Shown here in pieces: positions 1-8,018 of a DNA stretch of 18,669 nt; positions within the stretch are counted from its first letter, which is position 1, and each line of letters starts with the position of its first letter. This stretch comes from CAYJLW01 sp964370965 (GTDB lineage Bacteria > Actinomycetota > Acidimicrobiia > UBA2766). The notes below the pieces were generated by a model. The model searched no databases. It was not told the origin of the DNA and saw only the letters and a list, made by a program, of their open reading frames with translations. The stretch spans positions 1 through 18,669 of the forward strand of contig CAYJLW010000082.1 of assembly GCA_964370965.1 (NCBI GenBank), given 5' to 3'. The position numbers and the translations under genes were made by a program.

Positions 1-172
1 CGGCTCCAGCCACCCCGAGAACCAGGCCCGAGACAGGACTCCGTCCCCCCCGCGGACCCCCCCTCGCCTCCCGCCGTCCGCCCCACAGCGGTTCCGGGAC
101 GGCAAAGCCGCCCCTCACGGCTCCAGCCACCCCGAGAACCAGGCCCGAGACAGGACTCCGTCCCCCCCGCGG
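1..172. repeat. 55-bp direct repeat, two copies 117 bp apart
   Basis: Positions 1-55 and 118-172 are identical base for base. They are separated by 62 bp holding a GC-rich stem-loop (CGGC-AAA-GCCG, about 100-113). Copy 2 ends 3 bp before the atpA stop codon; copy 1 touches the left edge, so the array may continue outside the window. Each unit has short self-complementary parts (GGAC/GTCC) and runs of C. I see no start codon with a ribosome binding site here, so this is noncoding spacer in the atp operon, probably between atpA and atpG. Confidence 0.9.
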
Positions 173-175
173 GCC

Positions 176-1831
<1,656 letters not shown>

Positions 1832-1836
1832 GTGAT

Positions 1837-1842
1837 CTCCTT
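1837..1842 (-). promoter_or_regulatory. Shine-Dalgarno of atpA
   Basis: AAGGAG on the minus strand, 5 nt upstream of the ATG at 1831. It decides the start of atpA against the in-frame ATG at 1888, which would add 19 residues. Confidence 0.85.
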
Positions 1843-1890
1843 CGGCTGCGGTGGGTGCGCCCACTGCGGTGTCCCGCACGGGGCTCACGC

Positions 1891-2430
1891 TCAGGCGTGC
1901 AGCAAACCCTCCCGGAAACGGTCGAGGCGCATGGCCACGGTGCCGTCGACGACCTCGTCGCCCACCTTCGCCCAGACGCCGCCGAGGACGTCAGGATCGA
2001 CGGACGCCTTCAGTGTGACGGTCTTGCCCGTGGCCTTCCCGAGAGCGGCAGCCAACTTGGCCTGCTGGTCGGCGGTGAGGGGAACGGCCGTGCGCACCTC
2101 GGCGACCACCTTGTTCGCCTCGGCGGCCACGAGGTCGAGGAGGCGGGCGACGATGCCGCGCAACTGGCGGGCCTTGCCGGAACCGACCACGAAGCTCACG
2201 AGCTGAGTGGTCTGCGGATGGGCCTTGCCGGAGAGGAGCTCCTCGACCATGGCCTGGCGCCGCTCGGGCGGGAGACCGGGGTCGGCGAGCCCTTGGGCGA
2301 GCTCGGGGTTCGACTCGAGGAGCCGGGAGAAGCGGAAGAGCTCCTCCTCGACGTCCGCGAGGAGACCCTCGGCCCGGGCGACGGCGAAGATCGCCGTGGC
2401 GAAACCCTCGATGACCGACTGCTCGCTCAA
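1891..2430 (-). CDS. atpH: F1Fo ATP synthase subunit delta
   Basis: Subunit delta (OSCP equivalent), which clamps the peripheral stalk to the top of the alpha3-beta3 head. The 179-aa product is the usual length. The helical N-terminal domain (about 1-105) is followed by the family C-terminal signature VDPDVLGGVWAKVGDEVVDG (144-163). No ATG is available: the start is a TTG whose bases 2-4 are the atpF stop (TTGA overlap), implying translational coupling with subunit b. Here delta is a stand-alone protein, not the b-delta fusion known in Mycobacterium. Confidence 0.95.
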   Translation of the reverse strand: MSEQSVIEGFATAIFAVARAEGLLADVEEELFRFSRLLESNPELAQGLADPGLPPERRQAMVEELLSGKAHPQTTQLVSFVVGSGKARQLRGIVARLLDLVAAEANKVVAEVRTAVPLTADQQAKLAAALGKATGKTVTLKASVDPDVLGGVWAKVGDEVVDGTVAMRLDRFREGLLHA

Positions 2431-2972
2431 CTGGGCGCCCCCATCGAGTCGAGCTCGGTGACGAATTCGTCGATGAGATCGGACTGGGCGGCAGCGTCGA
2501 GCTCCTTGCCGATGATGCGCCCGGCGAGGTCGACGGACTGCTCGGCCATCTGGCGGCGGAGGTCGGCCTTCACCTGGGAGACCATGGCGTCGAGGTCGCG
2601 CTTGGCCGCCTCGACGATCTCGGCGGCTTCTCCCTGCGCCTTGGCGTGCAGCTCCTTCTTCATCTCGTCGGCGGTCTTGCGCGCCTCCTCGATGATCTTG
2701 CCCGCCTCCTGGCGGGCCTCGGCGAGCTGCTGGCGGTACTCGGCGAGGACCTGCTCGGCCTCGAGCTTGGCTTCCTCGGCGCGTTGCAGGTCGCCCTGGA
2801 TGGTGTCCGAGCGCTTCTGGAGCGCCTCCTTCATGGCCGGGAAGGCGAACTTGGCGAGCAGGACGAGGAGGACGAAGAACGCGATCGAGCCCCAGATGAC
2901 CTCCCCCCACTCAGGGAGGATCTTGAAGGGCTTCTCCTCGGACGCCAGGAAGACTGTGGCGAGCACTTGCAT
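2427..2972 (-). CDS. atpF: F1Fo ATP synthase subunit b
   Basis: Peripheral stalk subunit b, anchored in the membrane and reaching up to delta and F1. The product is 181 aa. One transmembrane helix lies at about 24-46 (VIWGSIAFFVLLVLLAKFAF), followed by a long, highly charged coiled coil rich in Ala, Glu, Lys and Arg (about 50-165). The ATG at 2972 has AAGGAG 5 nt upstream. It is 28 bp after atpE and overlaps atpH by 4 bp. A much longer in-frame extension toward 4178 crosses atpE and atpB and is not real. Confidence 0.96.
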   Translation of the reverse strand: MQVLATVFLASEEKPFKILPEWGEVIWGSIAFFVLLVLLAKFAFPAMKEALQKRSDTIQGDLQRAEEAKLEAEQVLAEYRQQLAEARQEAGKIIEEARKTADEMKKELHAKAQGEAAEIVEAAKRDLDAMVSQVKADLRRQMAEQSVDLAGRIIGKELDAAAQSDLIDEFVTELDSMGAPS

Positions 2973-3000
2973 GTGGGCTCCTTGTCGATCTCCCGGACGC

Positions 3001-3237
3001 CTAGCTGATGATGAAGAACAGCACGAAGCCGAAGAGCGCGAGCGCCTCGGTGAACGCGATGCCGAGGAACATGGTCGTGCGGCTCTGGCCGGCCATCTCG
3101 GGCTGGCGGGCGGACGATTCGATCGCAGATGCGACGATGAGGCCGATACCGATACCCGGGCCGATGGCGGCGAGGCCGTAGGCGAGACCCTTGCCGATCG
3201 GCGCCATCGCGCTGGCCGCCAGCATGACGTCGAGCAT
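3001..3237 (-). CDS. atpE: F1Fo ATP synthase subunit c
   Basis: Subunit c, the two-helix hairpin that forms the rotating c-ring. At 78 aa it has the normal length. Helix 1 carries the glycine motif AAIGPGIGIG (23-32), the polar loop is ARQPE (43-47), and the ion-binding carboxylate is E64 in FTEALAL. The residue after E64 is alanine and helix 1 has P27 where sodium-type rings have Gln, so a proton-type ring is inferred. A purine-rich GGGAG lies about 8 nt before the ATG. It is separated from atpB by a 106-bp repeat-bearing spacer, which may help set the higher expression that subunit c needs. Confidence 0.97.
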   Translation of the reverse strand: MLDVMLAASAMAPIGKGLAYGLAAIGPGIGIGLIVASAIESSARQPEMAGQSRTTMFLGIAFTEALALFGFVLFFIIS

Positions 3238-3270
3238 TTCTTCTTCTCCCTTACTCCGACTCTGGAACCT

Positions 3271-3338
3271 TCTCGGTGCCTCAGTGACTCCGTGCCTCTG
3301 TGACTGCGACTCTGTAACTGCGACTCTGGGACTGTGGG
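3271..3338. repeat. Octamer-periodic and 14-mer repeats in the atpB-atpE spacer
   Basis: On the minus strand four consecutive octamers fit CACNGAGN (3271-3302): CACAGAGG, CACGGAGT, CACTGAGG, CACCGAGA. Next to them are two 14-mers differing at two positions (3303-3316 and 3317-3330, ACTGCGACTCTG plus two bases on the plus strand), then a partial unit to 3338. The 106-bp spacer is otherwise featureless and contains no ORF. I recall similar CACAGAG-type low-complexity spacers from intergenic regions of several bacterial phyla, but cannot verify that here. Confidence 0.75.
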
Positions 3339-3343
3339 ACTTC

Positions 3344-4114
3344 TCAGTGGCCGTGGATGCTCTCGCCGATGTAGACCGCCGAGAGCATCGTGAAGATGAA
3401 CGCCTGGATGAAGGACACGAAGATCTCGAAGCCCGTCATGGCGATGAGCATGAGGAAGCTCGGGATGAACACGAGCGTGCGGGCGCCGGGCATCACGAAG
3501 CTCTCGCAGAACACGATGAAGATCACGAGGAGGACGTGGCCGGCGGTCATGTTGGCGAAAACACGCACGGAGAGCGTGAACGGGCGCAGCACCGTGATCT
3601 GGAGGAGTTCGATGGGGGTGAGAAGGACGTAGATCGGCTTCGGGACACCGGGCGGGAAGAGGTGCCCGCCGAAGTAGTGCAAGAAGCCCTGGCTGGCGAT
3701 CCCCTGGATCGTGAAGATGATCCAGACGGTGAGGGCGAGCACGACGGGCACGCCGAGGCGTGAGGTCGCCGGGAGCTGCACGGCGGGGATGACCTCGAAG
3801 AGGTTGCAGAAGAGCAGGAACGTGAACATCGTCCCGAGGAACGGGACGTACTTCAGACCGGCCTCGCCCATGATGTCGACGACGATGCTGTTGCGGATGA
3901 AGTCGTGGAGCGCCTCGACGAGGTTGCCGATCCCCTTGGGGACGAGGTTCTTCTTGGCGTTCGACGCCCCGATGAGCCATACGGCGCCGGCTACGGCCGC
4001 TGCTGCGACGATCACGATGGAGAACTTGTTGAAGTTGAACGGCGTGCCCTTGAACGCGAGCGACGGCCAGTCGAAGAGGCTCTGGATCGGCGGGACGTCC
4101 TTGGCGACGAGCAT
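3344..4114 (-). CDS. atpB: F1Fo ATP synthase subunit a
   Basis: Subunit a of the Fo stator, which provides the two proton half-channels beside the c-ring. The 256-aa product is a polytopic membrane protein. The essential arginine is R184 in LSVRVFANMTAGH (181-193), matching R210 of E. coli, and the C-terminal helix pair GFEIFVSFIQAFIFTMLSAVYI (228-249) is typical. Its ATG shares one base with the stop of the AtpI-like gene (TGATG), so the two are probably translationally coupled. Confidence 0.97.
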   Translation of the reverse strand: MLVAKDVPPIQSLFDWPSLAFKGTPFNFNKFSIVIVAAAAVAGAVWLIGASNAKKNLVPKGIGNLVEALHDFIRNSIVVDIMGEAGLKYVPFLGTMFTFLLFCNLFEVIPAVQLPATSRLGVPVVLALTVWIIFTIQGIASQGFLHYFGGHLFPPGVPKPIYVLLTPIELLQITVLRPFTLSVRVFANMTAGHVLLVIFIVFCESFVMPGARTLVFIPSFLMLIAMTGFEIFVSFIQAFIFTMLSAVYIGESIHGH

Positions 4115-4590
4115 CAGGCCGCATTCCTTTCCGTTCCGGCGTCTGGTCCGGGTTCAGTTCCGGCGTTGCCGGCGGCACGCTCGCCCGCCGACAGCATGAG
4201 TGCTTCCACGACGAGCAGACCGAGGTGCGTCGTCACGAGGACGAGGCCGAGGGTGAGAACATCGACGAACGCGAGGCGCTTCAACCCGAGGAAGGCGAGC
4301 GTGAGAATACCGAGACGGCCCACGAATCCGAAAAGCGCCGCCGCGTACAGGGCGTTCACGCTCACGCGGGCGGCCCGGTCGTACAGGAACGCCGAGAGCC
4401 AGAGGTTCCCGAGGGAGAGGCCGACGCCCACGAGGGCCGAGAGAAGGCCGTCGGTGCCCCGCAACGCCCAGGCCGTGAGCACGATCGCCGGGCAGACGAC
4501 CGCGGCGATCCGGGTGACGTGGGACATGACGGCGGTCTCGACCCCGCGGGGTCCCACGAGGAAGCTGGCGCCTTTAGGGAGCGGCCTCAT
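4114..4590 (-). CDS. atpI: AtpI-like ATP synthase-associated membrane protein
   Basis: A 158-aa hydrophobic protein with about four transmembrane segments (around residues 27-43, 48-70, 80-105, 112-135) and a short polar tail. Position directly before atpB and its overall pattern fit the ATP synthase I-chain family, thought to help c-ring assembly. Sequence conservation in this family is low, so context carries much of the call. The ATG at 4590 overlaps the upstream stop (ATGA), and AGGAGG lies about 8 nt upstream. Confidence 0.75.
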   Translation of the reverse strand: MRPLPKGASFLVGPRGVETAVMSHVTRIAAVVCPAIVLTAWALRGTDGLLSALVGVGLSLGNLWLSAFLYDRAARVSVNALYAAALFGFVGRLGILTLAFLGLKRLAFVDVLTLGLVLVTTHLGLLVVEALMLSAGERAAGNAGTEPGPDAGTERNAA

Positions 4591-4997
4591 GCCGGCATCC
4601 TCCTCTCGGCAGCGCGCTTCGCGGCGACGGCGACAGCGAGGTCGTCGGGGACGGGGTCGCCGAAACGGCGGCAACGGATGCCGTGGGGTGCGCCCCGGCG
4701 GCGAACGGCGTCGGTGCGCTCCTGCAGGACCGAGGGCACCTCGCGCTGTGTGACGGGCGCCAGGCCGAGGGACTCGCGCCGGGCGGCCTCGTAGCGGTCG
4801 TTGAAGACGAGGCGCAGGAACGCTCCCGCGAAGCCCACGACGGAGAGGACGACGAGAAACACGCGGCCGGTACGCAAGGCGCTGTCGGCCAGGGCGCCGA
4901 GGCCGGTGAGGACGAGCACCGTGGCGACGAACGCGAAGCCGAGCGCGAAGCCGTTGCCTATGCCCGAGTAGAGCTCCTGGCGGGAGGTTCGTGCCAC
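4587..4997 (-). CDS. AtpZ-like small membrane protein
   Basis: A 136-aa protein starting at GTG, with two predicted membrane helices (about 13-35 and 44-64) in the pattern NGFALGFAFVATVLVLTGLG, ALADSAL, then a second hydrophobic stretch. This resembles the AtpZ family found before atpI/atpB in many bacteria, where a role with AtpI in divalent-cation handling or Fo assembly has been proposed. The C-terminal half (about 68-136) is an Arg- and Ala-rich soluble tail, longer than in typical AtpZ. It is the first gene of the atp block, 130 bp after the transferase gene. Function is inferred from position and topology only. Confidence 0.6.
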   Translation of the reverse strand: MARTSRQELYSGIGNGFALGFAFVATVLVLTGLGALADSALRTGRVFLVVLSVVGFAGAFLRLVFNDRYEAARRESLGLAPVTQREVPSVLQERTDAVRRRGAPHGIRCRRFGDPVPDDLAVAVAAKRAAERRMPA

Positions 4998-5127
4998 GTC
5001 CTACTACCTGTCCGGACCGCACTGTGGCGCGTGGAGACGCCCAGTCGGCGACTTTGTGAATCCGCGCGCAATCTAGCCGGGGGCCTTCGGGGGAGTCCAG
5101 ATGGCCGCTCCGTCGGAGAGGGCACTC

Positions 5128-6372
5128 TCAACCGGAATCGGCACGCACAGCGGCGGGAGCAACGGCTTCGCCGGCCCCGGAGTCGCCCCCCGGGTGGGCG
5201 TCCGGCGGCGGCATCACCGGGGCCGGCGCTCCCGCCGGACGCACGTGCCTGCCCGGGCGGGTGCGCACGACGGCGTGCGGGCCGCCCGGGTGGAACACGG
5301 CGTAGAGGAACAGGGCGAGGCCCACGAGGGCGAAGGGCACGATGGCGTTGCCCCGGCCCGTGTACGTGGGCACGAGCACGACGCAGGCGAGGAGGAATGT
5401 CCACGCGTACACGAGCACGACCGCCCGCCGGGGCCCGTGGCCGAGCTCGATGAGACGGTGGTGGAGGTGCGCCCGGTCCGCGACCGTGAAGGACTGCCGC
5501 TTGGCGAGGCGGCGCACGATGCTGAAGACCGTGTCGGCGATGGGCACGCCCAGGATCACGATCGGGATCACGATGGGGGCGAAGAAGAAGAACGTCTGCC
5601 CGCTGAACGGGTCGTTCACACGGCCCCCGATGAGCATCGTGGAGGCGCCCAGGAGGAGGCCCAGGAGCATCGCCCCGGCGTCTCCCATGAAGATCTTCGC
5701 CGGGTGGAAGTTCCAGCGCAGGAACCCGAGGGACATGCCCACGACGGCGGCGCAGAGGACCGGTCCGAGGGAGTCCGTGTCGAGGAGGCCGAGGTACTGG
5801 AGGCGGAAGCCGAACAGGAAGATCGCCCCCGCCGCTATCGCCGCCACGCCGGCGGCGAGGCCGTCCAGACCGTCGATGAGGTTCATGGCGTTGCACATCA
5901 CGATGAGCCAGATGGCCGTGACGAGCGGGGCGACGTCCGCGGAGAGACCGATGAGGCCGAGGAAGGGGATGCGGAAGTAGATCATCGTGACGCCGAAGAA
6001 GCTCAGGAGGCCGGCGGCCAGGACGATCCCGGCGATCTTCGCCGGTGGTGAGATGTCCCGGACGTCGTCGATCGTCATCACGACGTAGACCACCGTGGCA
6101 GCGGCCAGGACCCCGAGCACCTGGGTCGTCTGGAAGACGGCCCCGTGCAGGGGCGGAAGGAGGGCGGCGGCCCCGAAGGCGGCGACGAGGCCGCCGTACA
6201 TGGCGGTGCCCCCCAGGTACGGCGTGGGCTTGTCGTGCATGGTGCGCTCGTTCGGCGCCGCCAGCGCTCCCCAACGCAGCGCGAGGCGCGACACGAGCGG
6301 TGTGAGGAGCCACGTGACCACGAGCGCCGCCAGGGCGACCGCGGCGTCGGCGAGCAGCAGCTCACGAAACAC
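5128..6372 (-). CDS. wecA: Undecaprenyl/decaprenyl-phosphate sugar-1-phosphate transferase (WecA/TagO type)
   Basis: Member of the MraY/WecA family: moves a HexNAc-1-phosphate from the UDP-sugar to a polyprenyl phosphate on the inner leaflet, the first step of a cell-wall glycan or linker. Motifs in the 414-aa product: substrate loop PNERTMHDKPTPYLGG (40-55), catalytic Asp pair IDDVRD (101-106), NAMNLIDGLDGLA (161-173), FMGDAG (228-233) and the cytoplasmic HLHHRL (302-307) typical of WecA rather than MraY. About ten membrane helices are present, then a Pro/Gly/Ala-rich tail (about 362-414). GTG at 6372 is chosen because GAGGGGG (6379-6385) lies 6 nt upstream; an in-frame GTG at 6405 would run into the palindrome. 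The sugar specificity cannot be read from the sequence. Confidence 0.93.
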   Translation of the reverse strand: MFRELLLADAAVALAALVVTWLLTPLVSRLALRWGALAAPNERTMHDKPTPYLGGTAMYGGLVAAFGAAALLPPLHGAVFQTTQVLGVLAAATVVYVVMTIDDVRDISPPAKIAGIVLAAGLLSFFGVTMIYFRIPFLGLIGLSADVAPLVTAIWLIVMCNAMNLIDGLDGLAAGVAAIAAGAIFLFGFRLQYLGLLDTDSLGPVLCAAVVGMSLGFLRWNFHPAKIFMGDAGAMLLGLLLGASTMLIGGRVNDPFSGQTFFFFAPIVIPIVILGVPIADTVFSIVRRLAKRQSFTVADRAHLHHRLIELGHGPRRAVVLVYAWTFLLACVVLVPTYTGRGNAIVPFALVGLALFLYAVFHPGGPHAVVRTRPGRHVRPAGAPAPVMPPPDAHPGGDSGAGEAVAPAAVRADSG

Positions 6373-6404
6373 GACATGCCCCCTCGCCCCACAGGGCACC
6401 ACCA

Positions 6405-6458
6405 CCCGTTCTGGGGAGCTGAGGCACGGACGTCCGTGCCTCAGCTCCCCAGAACGGG
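6405..6458. repeat. Perfect 54-bp palindrome between glyA and wecA
   Basis: The two 27-base arms (6405-6431 and 6432-6458) are exactly complementary with no spacer; the centre is GGACGTCC. It sits 34 bp after the glyA stop and 32 bp before the wecA start. As RNA either strand would fold into a stem of about 25 bp with a tetraloop. No T-run follows on the minus strand, so it is not a textbook intrinsic terminator, though a GC-rich actinobacterial hairpin terminator or processing site after glyA is the simplest reading. Confidence 0.95.
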
Positions 6459-6492
6459 GAAGGAGCGTGGGTCGGGGCGCCCGTCATGACGC

Positions 6493-7761
6493 CTAGAGCT
6501 GTTGGGGCAGGATCTCCCCCGGCGGGTAGGGCGCATAGCCGGCGCAGAGGTCGTTCACGTCGGCTCTCACGCCCGCCAGAGCCTTCTCGTCCTCCGGGGC
6601 CCGCATCGCCCCCACGATGAGGTCGGCCACCCGGACCATCTCCGAGGGACCCATCCCCGCCGTCGTCTCCGCCGCCGTGCCCACGCGGATTCCACTTGTG
6701 ACGAACGGGGACTCCGGGTCGTCAGGGATCGTGTTCTTGTTCAGGGCGATCCCGGCCCTGTCGCACGCGCCCTGGGCGATCTTGCCGGTGATCCCGAGAG
6801 GGCGGAGGTCGGCGAGCAGCAGGTGGTTCTCCGTGCCACCCGAGACGATGCGGAGCCCCGCGGCGGCGAGGGCGTCGGCGAGGGCGACGCTGTTCGCGAC
6901 CACGTTCGCGGCGTACTCCTTGAACGCGGGCTGCATCGCCTCGTGGAAGCACACCGCCTTCGCGGCTATGGCGTGCTCCAGGGGACCGCCCTGGGATCCC
7001 GGGAACACCGCCTTGTCGATCGGCTTCGCCAGATCCTCCCTGCACAGGATGAGCGCCCCGCGGGGGCCGCGCAGGGTCTTGTGGGTGGTAGAGGTGACCA
7101 CGTCGGCATACGGCACCGGGCTGGGGTGGGCCCCCCCGGCGACGAGGCCCATGATGTGGGCGGCGTCCACCATGAGGAGGGCGCCCACCTCGTCGGCGAC
7201 GTCCCGGAACGGCGCCCAGTCGATGACCCGGGAGTAGGCCGTGGCCCCGGCGACGATGACCTTCGGCCGTTCCCGCCGGGCGAGATCACGGACCTCGTCG
7301 TAGTCGATCGTCTCGGTGTCGGCGCGCACCCCGTAGGCGACGAAGCGGTACAGGATGCCGCTCGCGTTCACGGGCGAACCGTGCGTGAGGTGGCCGCCCT
7401 GGTCGAGGCGCATGCCCATCACCGTGTCCCCCGGCTTCAGGAGCGCCAGGTACACGGCCATGTTGGCGTTCGCCCCCGAGTGCGGCTGCACGTTGGCGTG
7501 CTCGGCGCCGAAGAGCCGCCTCGCCCGCTCGACGGCGAGGGACTCGGACTCGTCCACGACCTCGTTGCCGCCGTAGTAGCGCTTCCCCGGGTAGCCCTCC
7601 GAGTACTTGTTCGTGAGGACGGACCCGCCGGCGGCGAGCACCGCCCGGGACGCGAAGTTCTCGGACGCTATGAGCTGCAGCGTGCTGCGTTGGCGTTCCA
7701 GCTCCCGCTCCAAGATCGCGGCGAGCTCGGGATCGACGCCGGCGAGCGACGTGTCGGACAT
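6493..7761 (-). CDS. glyA: Serine hydroxymethyltransferase
   Basis: PLP enzyme interconverting serine plus tetrahydrofolate with glycine plus methylene-tetrahydrofolate, the main source of one-carbon units. The product is 422 aa, the normal bacterial length. Visible motifs: IASENFASRAVLAAGGSVLT (31-50), NKYSEGYPGKRYYGG (51-65), HSGANAN (94-100), the PLP-binding TTHKTLRGPRG with K228, and the folate-side GTAAETTAGMG near the C-terminus. The start at MSDTSLAG is supported by GAGAGGGG about 7 nt upstream; an in-frame 36-residue extension would be translated from the leader hairpins and is rejected. It appears to be transcribed from its own 257-bp leader region. Confidence 0.97.
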   Translation of the reverse strand: MSDTSLAGVDPELAAILERELERQRSTLQLIASENFASRAVLAAGGSVLTNKYSEGYPGKRYYGGNEVVDESESLAVERARRLFGAEHANVQPHSGANANMAVYLALLKPGDTVMGMRLDQGGHLTHGSPVNASGILYRFVAYGVRADTETIDYDEVRDLARRERPKVIVAGATAYSRVIDWAPFRDVADEVGALLMVDAAHIMGLVAGGAHPSPVPYADVVTSTTHKTLRGPRGALILCREDLAKPIDKAVFPGSQGGPLEHAIAAKAVCFHEAMQPAFKEYAANVVANSVALADALAAAGLRIVSGGTENHLLLADLRPLGITGKIAQGACDRAGIALNKNTIPDDPESPFVTSGIRVGTAAETTAGMGPSEMVRVADLIVGAMRAPEDEKALAGVRADVNDLCAGYAPYPPGEILPQQL

Positions 7762-7780
7762 GTACGGGCCCCTCTCGTGG

Positions 7781-7806
7781 CGAAGGGGGGACCAGTCCCC
7801 CCTTCG
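7781..7806 (-). promoter_or_regulatory. Leader stem-loop upstream of glyA
   Basis: CGAAGGGGGG and its exact complement flank ACCAGT, whose outer bases also pair, giving 12-bp arms with a 2-base centre. It ends 19 nt before the glyA ATG, close to the ribosome binding site. It could be a weak attenuator or mRNA-stabilising hairpin; no known riboswitch core was recognised around it. Confidence 0.5.
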
Positions 7807-7814
7807 GAACCCCC

Positions 7815-7829
7815 CTGCCCGCCAGGCAG
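7815..7829 (-). other. Short hairpin in the glyA leader
   Basis: CTGCC and GGCAG arms flank a 5-base loop. It is the middle one of three hairpins in the glyA leader. On its own a 5-bp stem is weak evidence. Confidence 0.35.
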
Positions 7830-7841
7830 ACGCCCAGAGCA

Positions 7842-7870
7842 CGTGACGGGCGGCGGAGCCGCCCCTCACG
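7842..7870 (-). terminator. GC-rich hairpin, candidate terminator after the giant gene
   Basis: A 13-bp stem with one C/C mismatch: CGTGA-C-GGGCGGC, loop GGA, GCCGCCC-C-TCACG. It lies about 150 bp after the stop of the giant gene and 2 bp after the stop of a possible 32-codon ORF. There is no T-run. The minus-strand left arm CGTGAGGGGCGGCT recurs in the spacer downstream of atpA. Confidence 0.4.
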
Positions 7871-7872
7871 CG

Positions 7873-7971
7873 TCAGGTCGCCTCCTGCGCCGGCAGCGGA
7901 ACAGAACCGATCTTCAGGAAACGGACACGCTTCGGGTCGTCTTCCCCGGGCGTCCCGTCATCCGGGGCCAA
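7873..7971 (-). CDS. Possible 32-aa peptide, doubtful
   Basis: A TTG-initiated ORF in the gap between the giant gene and glyA. It would encode an acidic N-terminal half followed by KRVRFLKIGSVPLPAQEAT. Third codon positions are fairly GC-rich and the stop is followed at once by the 7842-7870 hairpin, as after a real gene. Against it: no Shine-Dalgarno before the TTG, tiny size, and no recognised family. It could equally be the end of a decayed gene or chance. Confidence 0.2.
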   Translation of the reverse strand: MAPDDGTPGEDDPKRVRFLKIGSVPLPAQEAT

Positions 7972-8018
7972 TCGTACCGGCGCGCCACGGGAACGCGGAT
8001 CTCGTGACCCACCGGGAG

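Noticed and set aside
2431..2910. Upstream extension of atpH to 2910
   Set aside because: It overlaps atpF in another frame and has the Arg/Gly-rich look of a shadow frame; the TTGA junction gives a normal-length delta.
2973..4178. Long minus-strand frame joined to atpF (583 codons)
   Set aside because: The upstream part runs out of frame across atpE and atpB and is Arg/Pro-rich shadow sequence. atpF has its own ATG and Shine-Dalgarno at 2972.
4998..5127. Promoter of the atp block (TAGATT near 5073, or TTCACA)
   Set aside because: Single hexamers without a properly spaced partner; not enough to call.
6502..8007. Plus-strand 501-codon frame opposite glyA
   Set aside because: Shadow of glyA: His/Arg/Val-rich with no motif, while glyA on the other strand is unambiguous.
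7762..8018. Glycine, THF or ZTP riboswitch in the glyA leader
   Set aside because: Hairpins exist but I could not match the conserved cores of these classes by eye.
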